A stretch of DNA of 64,000 bases from Rhodovibrio salinarum DSM 9154 (GCF_000515255.1 NZ_KI911559.1:468149-532148); one strand, 5' to 3'. Counted from the first letter of the stretch, positions 51,663 to 61,005 are shown. Notes: generated from the letters alone by a model not told the origin. Program-made: numbers and translations.

Positions 51663-52343
51663 CTAACCCAGGGGTAGTCCGTGCGTGTACGCTGGCGGGG
51701 TAGGCACGTGCGAGTCCGGGTCGGTGACCGGGGCACCGTCAACCAGGCCGACCGGGACGTACCCGGCCCAGACCGGGGCGTCCATGTCCTCCGCGTCGTC
51801 TTTCGGGCCGCCCTGGCGCACCTTCGCAGCCACTTCCGTCAGCGGCATCGACAACACCGCCGTGGCCTTCAGTTCCTGGTCGGTTGGCGGGCGTAGCTCG
51901 TCCCAGCGCCCCGGTGCCAGGCGCTCCGTGAAGGCCTTGAGCGCCGCGAGCTTCTCGTCCCTGTCCGTAACCGCGTGCGCGGTGCCGTAGGCGACGACCG
52001 AGCGGTAGTTGAAGGTGTGGTGGAAGCCCGAGCGCGCGAACACAACCCCGTCCAACAAGCCGACGGAAACGCACACCGGCACCCCGCCCTGGGTCCGCTT
52101 GATCATCCGGCTGGCCGAGGAGCCGTGCCAATAAAGCCGCTCTCCGTGGCGCCAGTAGGCGGTCCAGGTCACATACGGTGCGCTGTCGAAAACGTAGCCG
52201 ACCGCGCACTGCAGGCCCGCGTCGAGCACCGCGTGCACCGTCTCCCGGTCGTAGTGCGCGCGGGTGTTTGCCCGGCGCACCCGGGTGCGCTCGGTGGCTG
52301 GATAGTCGGTCGGTTCGGCGTTGGGCGTCTCTAGCGGGCTCAT
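51663..52343 (-). CDS. Pyridoxamine 5'-phosphate oxidase-like flavin-binding protein
   Basis: A 226-residue protein of the PNPOx-like FMN-binding barrel group: VHAVLDAGLQCAVGYVFDSAP, TWTAYWRHGERLYWHGSSASRM, HHTFNYRSVVAYGTAHAV. It is divergent from the MocR regulator gene with 127 bases between the start codons. That layout is common for PNPOx-like genes controlled by MocR regulators. The substrate could be a vitamin B6 form or another flavin-linked compound. Confidence 0.88.
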   Translation of the reverse strand: MSPLETPNAEPTDYPATERTRVRRANTRAHYDRETVHAVLDAGLQCAVGYVFDSAPYVTWTAYWRHGERLYWHGSSASRMIKRTQGGVPVCVSVGLLDGVVFARSGFHHTFNYRSVVAYGTAHAVTDRDEKLAALKAFTERLAPGRWDELRPPTDQELKATAVLSMPLTEVAAKVRQGGPKDDAEDMDAPVWAGYVPVGLVDGAPVTDPDSHVPTPPAYTHGLPLG

Positions 52344-52414
52344 CGGCCTGATATCCTCTGACGGTCGGTGTGGGCACGGATCGTCAGGAGACCGGCAAAG
52401 TGGTTGTATCGGAA

Positions 52415-52442
52415 GGTCCATTCAGACTTTATTGATAGGACC
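52415..52442. promoter_or_regulatory. Inverted repeat in the MocR/PNPOx intergenic region
   Basis: GGTCC (52415-52419) and GGACC (52438-52442) lie in opposite orientation, 18 bases apart, in the middle of the divergent region, overlapping AT-rich sequence suitable for promoters. It is a candidate binding site for the neighbouring MocR regulator, unproven. Confidence 0.35.
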
Positions 52443-52470
52443 AATTCTTGAAACCGGGAGACCGCCCGCG

Positions 52471-53976
52471 ATGGCCCGCAGCGCCGACCGCGCGCCCCTG
52501 CTGGGGATCGCGCTCGATCCCGAGTCCGATACCCCGCGCCATCGCCAGCTCTACCGTGCGCTTCGGGCGGCGGTGCTGGCTGGGCGCCTTGCGCCCGGCG
52601 CGCGGCTGCCGTCCACCCGGGCGCTGGCCGACGAGCTGGGCTGTGCCCGCAACACGGTGGTGAGCGCGTTCGAACAGCTGTTCGCCGAGGGCTATCTGGA
52701 AGGCAAGGTCGGCTCCGGCACCTACGTCAGCCGGCAGTTGCCGGAGACGCTGCTGACGGCGGAGTCGAAGCCGGCGGCATGGGAACCGGCGCCGAACGAC
52801 ACCGCGCGGTCGCGTCGCCTGTCGGCGCGCGGGCAGCGCCTGGCCGCGCTCGGGCTGCCACGGCACCGCCGGCCGCGCGCGTTCAACCCCGGAGAGCCGG
52901 AGCTGGCGCAGTTCCCGTTCGACACCTGGGCGCGGCTGCTGCAACGAAGCTGGCGGGCGCCCGGGCGGGATCGGCTGATGCACAACCCGCCGGGCGGCGA
53001 TCCGGCCCTGCGTCGGGCGGTGGCGGGCCATCTGAACCGGGTGCGCGGGCTCGACTGCACGCCGGAGCAGGTGCTGATCACGGGGGGCGCGCAGCAGGCC
53101 CTCGACATCGTCGCACGGCTCTTGTGCGATCCCGGCGACCGGGTGTGGATGGAGGAGCCGGGCTACCCCGGTCTGCGTGGCGCGCTCGCCGCTGCGGGAG
53201 CGGTGCCGGTCCCGGTGGCGATGGACGGCGAGGGGCTGTCGGTCGCGGCGGGCCGGGCCCTGGCGCCCGAGGCGCGCCTCGCGGTGGTGGCGCCCAGCCA
53301 CGCCTACCCGCTGGGCACGGTGATGAGTCTCGCACGTCGCCTGACGTTGCTCGATTGGGCGTCCGAGATTGGTGGCTGGATCGTCGAGGACGACTACGAC
53401 AGCGAATACCGCTACGCCGGCCAACCGCTCGCCGCATTGGCCGGTCTCGATCGTGGGCGGCGGACGATCTATATCGGCACCTTCTCCAAGGTGCTGTTCC
53501 CCTCCTTGCGCGTCGGCTACCTGGTGGTGCCGGAAGATCTGGCCGACCCGATGGCCCGTGCGCGCCGGGGGTTGGACGATCATCCCGGCAGCACCGTCCA
53601 GCCGGCGCTGGCGGCCTTCATCGAGGAAGGCCACTTCGCCCAGCACCTGCGCCGGATGCGCCGGCTCTACGCGGCCCGTCAGGAAGCGCTGCTGGAGGCC
53701 GGCCGCCGTCACTTGTCGGGGCTGCTCGCGTTGCAGCCCGACGTTGCCGGCATGCACCTGGTGGCGGGCCTCGACCCTGCGCTCGCCGCCCACGCCGACG
53801 ATCGCCGGTGTGCTCACGCCGCCGACGCTCACGGCGTCGCCGCTCCGGCGCTCAGCGGCTATTATCAGGGGGCGCCCGACCGCCAGGGCCTGTTGCTCGG
53901 TTATGCCGCCGTCACCGAAACGGAAATCGCCCGCGCCGCCCACCGGCTGGCGCGGGCGCTGGAGACGCTGGTGTAG
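52471..53976 (+). CDS. MocR-family regulator (GntR helix-turn-helix plus aminotransferase-like domain)
   Basis: A 501-residue protein. An N-terminal winged helix-turn-helix (RHRQLYRALRAAVLAGRLAPGARLPSTRALADELGCARNTVVSAF) precedes a fold-type I aminotransferase domain, whose PLP-binding lysine is in the GTFSKVLFPSLRVGYLVVP segment with VVAPSHAYPLGT and EDDYDSEYRYAGQPL. Related to PdxR and GabR, it likely senses PLP or an amino compound. It is divergent from the PNPOx-like gene, which is its probable target. The ATG at 52471 has GGGAG 10 bases upstream. Confidence 0.93.
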   Translation: MARSADRAPLLGIALDPESDTPRHRQLYRALRAAVLAGRLAPGARLPSTRALADELGCARNTVVSAFEQLFAEGYLEGKVGSGTYVSRQLPETLLTAESKPAAWEPAPNDTARSRRLSARGQRLAALGLPRHRRPRAFNPGEPELAQFPFDTWARLLQRSWRAPGRDRLMHNPPGGDPALRRAVAGHLNRVRGLDCTPEQVLITGGAQQALDIVARLLCDPGDRVWMEEPGYPGLRGALAAAGAVPVPVAMDGEGLSVAAGRALAPEARLAVVAPSHAYPLGTVMSLARRLTLLDWASEIGGWIVEDDYDSEYRYAGQPLAALAGLDRGRRTIYIGTFSKVLFPSLRVGYLVVPEDLADPMARARRGLDDHPGSTVQPALAAFIEEGHFAQHLRRMRRLYAARQEALLEAGRRHLSGLLALQPDVAGMHLVAGLDPALAAHADDRRCAHAADAHGVAAPALSGYYQGAPDRQGLLLGYAAVTETEIARAAHRLARALETLV

Positions 53977-54019
53977 AGCGGCGTGCCGCGTCGCCTCGGC
54001 CCGCCGTGTCGCGGATAGC

Positions 54020-54586
54020 CTAGCGCGCGCCCGTCATTTTCACCGACAGGGCGTCATAGGCATCCTGCACCGGATCGCCGGCGAACAGATCCTGCGCATC
54101 GATCCCCATCTCCGCGACCAGCCGACGCTCGAACGTCCGGTGGTCCTCCAGCGAGCCATCGGCGCGGATGTGCCAGATCGCAAGGTCGCGCGCGTCCGGC
54201 CGGGCGGCGAGGTGGCGGCAGACCAGCGCGGTGCGGTGGCAGGCCATCGGCTCCTTTTCCGCGCACATCAGCGCCGGCACCTGCGCGCGGGCCAGCGTGA
54301 CCAGCTCCCCCAGCGCCTCGACGAATCCGGGCCGCCCTGCGGCCTCGTCGAACGTGCGGCAGGCGCTATCCCGCTTGATCCCGCCCAGCTGCTCCCCGCG
54401 CCAGCGGTAGTCGATCCCGGCCTCCCGGCACGCACTTTCCAGCGCGTGCTTGCGGAACTGCGGATGCCGTTTGGAATAGGGCACCGTGCGCACGTCCACC
54501 AGCAGGTCCACGCCGTGCTGCCGCAGCAGGCCGAGGACGGTCGCGCTCTCGTGGTTGGAGTGGCCGAGGGTATAAAGGGTGGGCAT
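54020..54586 (-). CDS. DUF488 family protein
   Basis: A 188-residue cytosolic protein that starts MPTLYTLGHSNHESATVLGLL and carries VDVRTVPYSKRHPQF and ALMCAEKEPMACHRTALVCRHL, the DUF488 signatures. The CAEKEP and CHR motifs suggest a catalytic or metal site. Its function is unknown. Its start codon is only 2 bases from the divergent TPR gene's first possible start. Confidence 0.9.
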   Translation of the reverse strand: MPTLYTLGHSNHESATVLGLLRQHGVDLLVDVRTVPYSKRHPQFRKHALESACREAGIDYRWRGEQLGGIKRDSACRTFDEAAGRPGFVEALGELVTLARAQVPALMCAEKEPMACHRTALVCRHLAARPDARDLAIWHIRADGSLEDHRTFERRLVAEMGIDAQDLFAGDPVQDAYDALSVKMTGAR

Positions 54587-54588
54587 AA

Positions 54589-56214
54589 GTGCTATTCTCC
54601 CGCGTGCAGATCGCCGCCGAGTCGCTTCCTGGAGTTGTTGTCGCCGTGCTGGAGAATGTCGTCTGGCCGCTTATCGTCACCGCCATCGCCGCACTCGGAG
54701 GACTTGTTTGGCGAAGCTGGCCGACCGTGCGCGGCTGGCTCAAGCGCCATGAGATTGTTGCCCGCGATCCGCACCGTTTCAACGTGCTGGTTGCCCGTTT
54801 GAATGGCGACGACGGGCGTAACAGCAATCGCCGACATATCGTCCGGTCCTTGCGGAAACAGCCTGGAATCGAGGTCGTGACCGACATACGGAGCTTTGCG
54901 GAGGTGGAGGCCGGAAGCGACACCGACCGGCTTGCCGAGGTCCGAGACTCCGTGAAGCGGCGTCTGCGTCACACTGGCTGCGACATTGCAATCTTCGGCG
55001 ACGTCGTGGCCGCCAATCAGGCGCTTTATCTACACGTCGTGCCATCAAGCGAATCCAGCGCAACCGCCGACACCTATGCGCTCGAGAGCCAGAAGCTCGA
55101 ACTGCCGCAGTATTTCGGCCCCGCTTTTTCAGAGGCCCTCTTAGGAACGGCGCTCGCCGCCACGGCTCCAGCCGTCGACACCGAAAGCCGTGCAAGTTAC
55201 CTCGTAGAAACACTGCGCCCAGCACGCGATAAGCTTCAAACGCTAATGCGGTCGCCACCGGACGGTATGGCCGACACGATGCAGGCGTCTTTGCATGAAG
55301 CTTACGCGAATACGTGCCTCATATTGGGCGAGCAGTCTGGACGGTTAGAGGACATCGAGGAAGCTGTTCAAGCCTACCTCGCGGCGCTGGAGGTGCACAC
55401 CTGCGAGCGCCTGCCATTAGGTTGGGCAGCGACGCAGAACAACTTGGGCAATGCGCTCAGGACACTAGGGCAGCGAGAAGAGGGGACGGCACGGTTGGAA
55501 GAGGCCGTAGCGGCCTACCGCGCGGCGCTGGAGGTGCACACTCGCGAGCGCCTGCCGTTGGGTTGGGCAGCGACGCAGAACAACCTGGGCAACGCGCTCA
55601 GCACGCTAGGAGAGCGGGAAGAGGGGACTGCACGGTTGGAAGAGGCCGTAGCGGCTTATCGCGCGGCGCTGGAGGTGCACACCCGCGAGCGCCTGCCGCT
55701 GGATTGGGGTATGACGCAGAACAACCTGGGCAACGCGCTTAGGGTGCTAGGGGAGCGGGAAGAGGGGATGGCACGGCTGGAAGAGGCCGTAGCGGCCTTT
55801 CGCGCGGCGCTGGAATTGTACGCCCGCGAGCGCCTGCCGCTGTGCTGGGCGATGACACAGAACAACCTGGGTAATGCGCTCAAGACGCTAGGTGAGCGGG
55901 AAAAGGGGACTGCACGGCTGGAAGATGCCGTGGCGGCTTATCGCGCGGCGCTGGAGGTGCGTACCCGCGAGCGCCTGCCGCTGGATTGGGGGATGACGCA
56001 GAACAACCTGGGCAATGCGCTTAGGGCGCTAGGTGAGCGAGAAGAGGGGATGACGCGACTGGAAGAAGCTTTAAGTGCGTATGACGATGCATTGAAGGTT
56101 TTAAGGTCCGATAGCGCTCCTGCTTATCACCAGGTCACCACCTGCAACAGGCAAGCTGTGGCCGAACTCATTCAGAGCCGATGCGGAGCCAACGTCTTAG
56201 GGGACAGTCTCTAG
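54589..56214 (+). CDS. Membrane-anchored TPR-repeat protein
   Basis: A 541-residue protein from the GTG at 54589; GTGs at 54604 and 54643 are equally plausible starts, since a 2-base gap to a divergent gene leaves no promoter. One membrane helix (about residues 16-38, PLIVTAIAALGGLVW) precedes an unrecognised domain (about 55-240, with RFNVLVARLNGDDG and CDIAIFGDVVAANQA). Then come five tandem 47-residue TPR-like repeats (AAYRAALEVHTRERLPL, then TQNNLGNALRTLG). DNA of the repeats is nearly identical. AT content is higher than in neighbours, so it may be acquired. A protein-protein scaffold role is inferred. Confidence 0.85.
   Translation: MLFSRVQIAAESLPGVVVAVLENVVWPLIVTAIAALGGLVWRSWPTVRGWLKRHEIVARDPHRFNVLVARLNGDDGRNSNRRHIVRSLRKQPGIEVVTDIRSFAEVEAGSDTDRLAEVRDSVKRRLRHTGCDIAIFGDVVAANQALYLHVVPSSESSATADTYALESQKLELPQYFGPAFSEALLGTALAATAPAVDTESRASYLVETLRPARDKLQTLMRSPPDGMADTMQASLHEAYANTCLILGEQSGRLEDIEEAVQAYLAALEVHTCERLPLGWAATQNNLGNALRTLGQREEGTARLEEAVAAYRAALEVHTRERLPLGWAATQNNLGNALSTLGEREEGTARLEEAVAAYRAALEVHTRERLPLDWGMTQNNLGNALRVLGEREEGMARLEEAVAAFRAALELYARERLPLCWAMTQNNLGNALKTLGEREKGTARLEDAVAAYRAALEVRTRERLPLDWGMTQNNLGNALRALGEREEGMTRLEEALSAYDDALKVLRSDSAPAYHQVTTCNRQAVAELIQSRCGANVLGDSL
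55360..56064 (+). repeat. Five 141-bp tandem repeats in the TPR gene
   Basis: Unit boundaries fall at 55360, 55501, 55642, 55783 and 55924, each exactly 141 bases apart, with a partial sixth unit from 56065. The first unit is the most divergent, and the rest differ at few bases, including silent ones. This suggests recent duplication or gene conversion, and the number of units could vary between strains. Confidence 0.9.
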
Positions 56215-56244
56215 GCTAACTTCCTGGCCGGATCTTCCGACACG

Positions 56245-56281
56245 AAAAAAAAGAGCCGGGCACCCCGAAGGCGCCCGGCTC
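56245..56281 (-). terminator. Intrinsic terminator of acs
   Basis: On the minus strand, a perfect 9-bp stem (GAGCCGGGC/GCCCGGCTC, 56253-56281) with an 11-base loop is followed by eight T residues (56245-56252). It lies 39 bases after the acs stop. It is the clearest Rho-independent terminator in the window, and may also help end the convergent TPR transcript. Confidence 0.9.
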
Positions 56282-56319
56282 ATCCGTAGCGTGTTCCAGC
56301 TTCGCAGGGTGGGCGGCGG

Positions 56320-58278
56320 TTACTCCGCTGCCTCGCTGCGGTTCTGGCGGTTCTCGATCAGGTCGTCGACCACGCCCGGGTCGGCCAGCGTCGAGGTATC
56401 GCCCAGGCTGGAGTAGTCGTCCTCGGCGATCTTGCGCAGGATGCGGCGCATGATCTTGCCCGAGCGGGTCTTGGGCAGGCCGCTGGCGAACTGCACCAGA
56501 TCGGGCTTGGCGATCGGCCCGATCTCCTTCTTGCAGATGTCGACCAGCTCCTTGCGCAGCGCCTCGGTCTCTTCCTCGCCGGCGTTCAGGATCACGTAGG
56601 CGTAGATGCCCTGGCCCTTGAGGTCGTGCGGGTAGCCGACCACGGCCGCCTCGGCGACCTTGTCGTGCAGCACCAGCGCGCTCTCGATCTCGGCCGTGCC
56701 CATGCGGTGGCCGGAGACGTTGAGCACGTCGTCGACGCGGCCGGTGATCCAGAAGTAGCCGTCCTCGTCGCGCCGGGCGCCGTCGCCGGTGAAGTAGCGG
56801 CCCGGATACATCGAGAAGTAGGTCTGCACGAACCGCTCGTGGTCGCCGTGGATCGTGCGCATCTGGCCGGGCCAGCTGTCGGCGATGCAGAGGTTGCCAT
56901 GGGTGGCGCCCTCAAGGTGGTTGCCTTCGTTGTCCACCAGCACCGGTTTGACGCCGAAGAAGGGCAGGGTGGCCGACCCCGGCTTGGCCGGCGTGGCGCC
57001 CGGCAGCGGGGTGATCAGGATGCCGCCGGTTTCGGTCTGCCACCAGGTGTCGACGATCGGGCATTTACCCTTGCCGATCACCTCGTGGTACCAGCGCCAG
57101 GCCTCCGGGTTGATCGGCTCGCCGACCGTGCCGAGGATACGCAGGCTGTCGCGGCTGGTCTTTTCCACCGGGCCATTGCCCTCGCGCATTAGCGCGCGGA
57201 TCGCGGTCGGCGCGGTGTAGTAGATGTTGACCTTGTGCTTGTCGATGACCTCCCAGTGCCGGCTGGCATTGGGATAATTCGGCACGCCCTCGAAGATCAC
57301 CGTGGTCGCGCCGTTCGCTAGCGGCCCGTAGACGATGTAGCTGTGCCCGGTGATCCAGCCGACGTCGGCGGTGCACCAGAAGACCTCGCCGTCGTGGTAG
57401 TCGAATACGTACTGATGGGTCATCGAGGTGTGCACCAGATAGCCGCCGGTGGTGTGCAGCACCCCCTTCGGCTTCCCGGTGGAGCCCGAGGTGTAGAGGA
57501 TGAACAGCGGGTCCTCCGCGCTCATCTCCTCCGCCGGGCAGTCGCTGGAGGCTTTCTCCAGCACCTCGTGGTACCAGTGGTCGCGGCCGTCGTGCCACTG
57601 GATGCCGCCGCCGGTACGCTTGACCGTCACCACGGCCTGAACGGACGGGCAGTTCGCCACCGCCTCGTCGGTGTTCTGCTTCAGCGGAATCTTGCGGCCG
57701 CCACGCAGGCCCTCGTCGGCGGTGATCACCACCTTGGCCTCGGCGTCCTGGATGCGGCTGGCCAGGCTGTCGGGCGAGAAGCCGCCGAACACCACGGAGT
57801 GGACCGCGCCGATGCGTGCGCAGGCGAGCATGGCGGTCGCGGCCTCGGGGATCATCGGCATATAGATCGACACGCGGTCGCCCTTGCCGACGCCCAGGGC
57901 CTTCAGGCCGTTCGCCAGCCGGCTGACCTCTTCGTGCAGTTCGCCGAACGAGATGTGCCGGGCGTTTTCGCGCGGATCATCCGGCTCCCAGATGATCGCG
58001 GTGTCGTCCTTCTTGTGCGGCAGGTGCTGGTCGATGCAGTTGTACGCGGCGTTGGTGGTGCCGTCGTAGAACCAGCGGATGTGTACGTCGTCCGCGCCGA
58101 AGTGGACGTCCTTCACCTGGGTGAAGGGCTTGAACCAGTGAATGCGCTTGCCGTGTTCCGCCCAGAAGCCTTCGGGATCGTCGATCGACTGCTGGTACAT
58201 CTTGTTGTACTTGGGCTCGTCGACCCACGCATTGTCCGCGATCTGCTGCGGCACGGGATAGGTCTCGACTTGACTCAT
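56320..58278 (-). CDS. acs: Acetyl-coenzyme A synthetase
   Basis: Activates acetate to acetyl-CoA through acetyl-AMP. The 652-residue enzyme has [21 protein letters not shown], the AMP-binding motif [18 protein letters not shown], the [10 protein letters not shown] block, [20 protein letters not shown] and the C-terminal [16 protein letters not shown] with the lysine commonly acetylated for control. AGGGAGG lies about 10 bases before the ATG. A strong terminator follows. Confidence 0.98.
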   Translation of the reverse strand: MSQVETYPVPQQIADNAWVDEPKYNKMYQQSIDDPEGFWAEHGKRIHWFKPFTQVKDVHFGADDVHIRWFYDGTTNAAYNCIDQHLPHKKDDTAIIWEPDDPRENARHISFGELHEEVSRLANGLKALGVGKGDRVSIYMPMIPEAATAMLACARIGAVHSVVFGGFSPDSLASRIQDAEAKVVITADEGLRGGRKIPLKQNTDEAVANCPSVQAVVTVKRTGGGIQWHDGRDHWYHEVLEKASSDCPAEEMSAEDPLFILYTSGSTGKPKGVLHTTGGYLVHTSMTHQYVFDYHDGEVFWCTADVGWITGHSYIVYGPLANGATTVIFEGVPNYPNASRHWEVIDKHKVNIYYTAPTAIRALMREGNGPVEKTSRDSLRILGTVGEPINPEAWRWYHEVIGKGKCPIVDTWWQTETGGILITPLPGATPAKPGSATLPFFGVKPVLVDNEGNHLEGATHGNLCIADSWPGQMRTIHGDHERFVQTYFSMYPGRYFTGDGARRDEDGYFWITGRVDDVLNVSGHRMGTAEIESALVLHDKVAEAAVVGYPHDLKGQGIYAYVILNAGEEETEALRKELVDICKKEIGPIAKPDLVQFASGLPKTRSGKIMRRILRKIAEDDYSSLGDTSTLADPGVVDDLIENRQNRSEAAE

Positions 58279-58589
58279 GATTTCGGGCCTCCCTCCCCGT
58301 TTCGGGTTGTCGTTCGCCCATGGGACGGCGCCCTGGCCCGTGCCAAGGCCCGCATCTGGGCCTAACCGTCGGCGCGCCGGGACTGGGCGGCGCGCAGGCC
58401 ATTGGCGGGTGTCACCGTCCGGCGTGGCTACCGGCGCTGAGCGCCGCTTTGTTGCTACGTTGGACGCGTAACGCGTTATTCAACCAGGTTCGATGGACGC
58501 GCCGCCTCTCGTGCAGGGTATTAACCCTGCTGTGCGACAAGTATGGCGCGGGCATACGGCGGTGCACAAGTGTGGGATGTGGCGGTGCC
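58279..58589. other. Non-coding region upstream of acs
   Basis: About 311 bases between the EVE gene and acs, both on the minus strand, so it should carry the acs promoter. I saw no clear -10/-35 pair or gene. An acs ribosome binding site (AGGGAGG) lies at its left end. Confidence 0.5.
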
Positions 58590-58997
58590 CTAAAGCCCGC
58601 CCATACGGCAGATTTTTTGCCAGCTCGCCGCGTCGATCGGCATGACCGACAGGCGCGACTGCTTGATCAGCGGCAGTTCCTGCAGCTCCGGCGTGGCCTT
58701 GATGCTCTTCAGGCTGACCGGATTGGGCAAAGGCTCGATCGCCTTGACGTCGACCATGCCGAACTTGCCGGCGGGGTCGGTCGGGTCGGGGTAATACTCC
58801 TTAACCACCTCGACGATGCCCACGATCCGCTTCTCGTTGACCGAGTGGTAGAAAAAGGCGCGGTCGCCCACCTGCATCGCCTTCAGGTTGTTCGAAGCCT
58901 GGTAGTTGCGCACGCCGTCCCACTCGGCCACCCCGTCGCGGACCTGATCATCCCAGGACCAAGTGCCGGGCTCGCTCTTCATCAGCCAGTAAGCCAT
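58590..58997 (-). CDS. EVE domain-containing protein (YTH-like, thymocyte protein THY28 family)
   Basis: A 135-residue protein made almost entirely of one EVE domain: AYWLMKSEPGTWSWDDQV, RNYQASNNLKAMQVGDRAFFYHS, IVGIVEVVKEYYPDPTDP, and LIKQSRLSVMPI. EVE domains bind modified nucleotides, and a role with modified DNA or RNA is inferred. It lies 60 bases after the YciI gene on the same strand. Confidence 0.92.
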   Translation of the reverse strand: MAYWLMKSEPGTWSWDDQVRDGVAEWDGVRNYQASNNLKAMQVGDRAFFYHSVNEKRIVGIVEVVKEYYPDPTDPAGKFGMVDVKAIEPLPNPVSLKSIKATPELQELPLIKQSRLSVMPIDAASWQKICRMGGL

Positions 58998-59057
58998 TTA
59001 TATCGTTCGCCGCCTGTCGTTCGCTCGGTTGACTCCGTGACCACCGCAGCGCGGGGG

Positions 59058-59336
59058 TTACGGGAAGACTTCCTTCCAGGGCTTGATCTCGACCTCCTGG
59101 AACAGGCCCGCGTGGTTGTAGGGATCCCCCTCGGCGAAGGCCTCCGCGTAGGCGCGGGTCGGGAAGTCCATCAGCAAAAGGCTGCCCACCGGCGTCTGCC
59201 CGTCCTCGCCCAGCAATGGGCCGGCGCAATAGACGTCCTGCAGGTGCTCGCGGATGTAGGCGAGGTGCGCCTCGCGCGTGGTCTGACGCAGCTCGCCGCT
59301 GTCCGGCTTGTCGACGCAGCGGATCATGAAGATCAT
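59058..59336 (-). CDS. YciI family protein
   Basis: A 92-residue protein with the YciI fold pattern MIFMIRCVDKPDSGELRQ, AHLAYIREHL, GSLLLMDFPTRAYAEAF and DPYNHAGLFQEVEIKPW. YciI-like proteins are dehydratase-like folds of uncertain function. It follows gpsA on the minus strand and precedes EVE. Confidence 0.92.
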   Translation of the reverse strand: MIFMIRCVDKPDSGELRQTTREAHLAYIREHLQDVYCAGPLLGEDGQTPVGSLLLMDFPTRAYAEAFAEGDPYNHAGLFQEVEIKPWKEVFP

Positions 59337-59453
59337 CGCGTGTCGTACTCCCCTGAAAGTGTTCTTGGCCTCAAGCCCCCGGATAACCGGTAGGCGCGGG
59401 GCAGGCTAGCCGAACGAACGGGGCGGGGGAATGGGCGGCACGCCCCCCCCCCG

Positions 59454-60449
59454 TTAGCGATGTTCGCTCTTCAGCGGCCGGGCGAGCAGCGCGTCGATCG
59501 TGGCAGCGATCTCGGCCTCCTGGTTGACCACCGCGTCGACCGCCTGGGCGATCGGCATTTCCACGTTTAGGTGCTCGGCGAGCGTGACGGTGGCGCGGGC
59601 GGAGAAAACGCCCTCGGCGACCGACCGGCGGCTGCCGAGGATCTCCTGGATCGAGCGGCCCTTGCCGAGTTCCACGCCCAGCGAATGGTTGCGCGAGCCC
59701 GCGCCCACGCAGGTCAGCGTCAGGTCGCCCAGCCCCGACAGGCCGGTCACGGTCTCCGCCCGCGCACCCTTGGCAAACGCCAGGCGTGAGACCTCGGCCA
59801 GGCCGCGGGTGATCAGCGCGGCACGCGCGTTCTCCCCCAAGGCGCGGCCGTCGACGATGCCGCAGGCGATCGCGATCACGTTCTTGACCGCCCCACCGAT
59901 TTCCGCGCCGACGACGTCGTCCGACAGATAGGGGCGGAAGGTCCGGCTGCCGATCGCGGCCGTCAGCGCGTCGCCCAGCACGGGATCGCGCGTGGCCAGC
60001 GTGACGGCGGCCGGCTGCCCCCGCGCGACCTCGACCGCGAAGGTCGGGCCGGACAGCACGGCCAGCGGCCAGCCGGGCAGTTCGGCTTCCAGCACCTCGC
60101 TCATCAGGGCGAGTGTGCCGTCCTCGATTCCCTTGGCGCAGATCACCAGCGGCACCTCGGGCCCGAGATTTGGGCGCAGTGCGCGCGCCATTGCGCGCAG
60201 GTGCTGCGCAGGCACGGCGAGCAGCAGGGCCTGCGCCCCGTCGACCGCTTCCTCCAGATCGGGTGTGGCCCAGATCTCCGAGCTCAGCGGGATGTCCGGG
60301 AGGAAGGTACGGTTCTCGCCCGTTTCGGCGATCTCCTCGGCGACCTCGCGTTCGCGCACCCAAAGCGTCACCTCGCGCCCGGCACGCACCAGCGCCTGCG
60401 CCAACCCTGTGCCCCAGGCACCGCCTCCGATCACCGCAAAGCGCTGCAT
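59454..60449 (-). CDS. gpsA: Glycerol-3-phosphate dehydrogenase [NAD(P)+]
   Basis: Makes sn-glycerol-3-phosphate for phospholipid synthesis. The 331-residue product has the Rossmann motif VIGGGAWGTGLAQAL, VICAKGIEDGTLALMSEVL and SGPTFAVEVARGQPAAVTLA, and the catalytic lysine motif IGGAVKNVIAIACGI, ending in LSGLGDLTLTCVGAGSRNHSL. Standard length. Start ATG at 60449. Confidence 0.97.
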   Translation of the reverse strand: MQRFAVIGGGAWGTGLAQALVRAGREVTLWVREREVAEEIAETGENRTFLPDIPLSSEIWATPDLEEAVDGAQALLLAVPAQHLRAMARALRPNLGPEVPLVICAKGIEDGTLALMSEVLEAELPGWPLAVLSGPTFAVEVARGQPAAVTLATRDPVLGDALTAAIGSRTFRPYLSDDVVGAEIGGAVKNVIAIACGIVDGRALGENARAALITRGLAEVSRLAFAKGARAETVTGLSGLGDLTLTCVGAGSRNHSLGVELGKGRSIQEILGSRRSVAEGVFSARATVTLAEHLNVEMPIAQAVDAVVNQEAEIAATIDALLARPLKSEHR

Positions 60450-60461
60450 GATGCGATCTTC

Positions 60462-60746
60462 CTACCGCGTTTGTTTGGGATGCCAGATGGAGAGGATATG
60501 GACACGCCCGGCCGTCGCGTCGTCGGAGAACACGTCATAGCGCACTATGTAGCGATAGCGCGGTTCAATGATTTCCCGGAAACCGCCGTCTTGGAGATGG
60601 CCAAGGCGCGGGTAGGAGGCTAGGCGGCGGGTTATTTCCACGACAGCGTTTTCGACTCTGTCCGCAGCTTCCGGATTATCGGCGCCGATGAAGCTTTGGA
60701 TCGCCTCAAGATCGCGACGCGCCTTCCGTGACCAGATGACCCGCAT
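60462..60746 (-). CDS. RelE/ParE-family toxin
   Basis: A 94-residue protein that opens MRVIWSRKARRDLEAIQSFI and has EITRRLASYPRLGHLQDGG, YRYIVRYDVF and RVHILSIWHPKQTR, the ParE/RelE layout with a C-terminal His-Ile-Leu pattern. The ATG is 39 bases after the antitoxin stop. It is inserted between gpsA and tsaD, a position that usually has no such pair. Confidence 0.88.
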   Translation of the reverse strand: MRVIWSRKARRDLEAIQSFIGADNPEAADRVENAVVEITRRLASYPRLGHLQDGGFREIIEPRYRYIVRYDVFSDDATAGRVHILSIWHPKQTR

Positions 60747-60785
60747 GACAGAATGCCACTCAACATCTGGGTAGCAGCAGGGGGG

Positions 60786-60983
60786 CTAGTCGTTGTGCCG
60801 ATGGCGGGCAGCTTGGCGCTCGCGGATCCAGGCTTCGATCTCTTCCTGCGTATAATGCCGTCCGGCGGCGAGGTCCGCGCGCGCTTCCTGGATCGCTGCC
60901 CATTCCTCCTGGGACAGGTCGTGGGGCCGTTCGTCATTGGGGACGATCGCGGGGTCTCGAGTCTTCTGCGGGTCGTTTGCCAT
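60786..60983 (-). CDS. Putative antitoxin partner of the ParE-type toxin
   Basis: A 65-residue acidic protein: PHDLSQEEWAAIQEARADLA and HYTQEEIEAWIRERQAARHR. The helical, charged C-terminus is typical of ParD/RelB-type antitoxins, but the N-terminal DNA-binding part is not recognisable. It lies directly upstream of the toxin gene on the same strand, 39 bases away, as in a toxin-antitoxin operon. Confidence 0.7.
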   Translation of the reverse strand: MANDPQKTRDPAIVPNDERPHDLSQEEWAAIQEARADLAAGRHYTQEEIEAWIRERQAARHRHND

Positions 60984-61005
60984 ACCGGCAATCCTATCAT
61001 GGACT

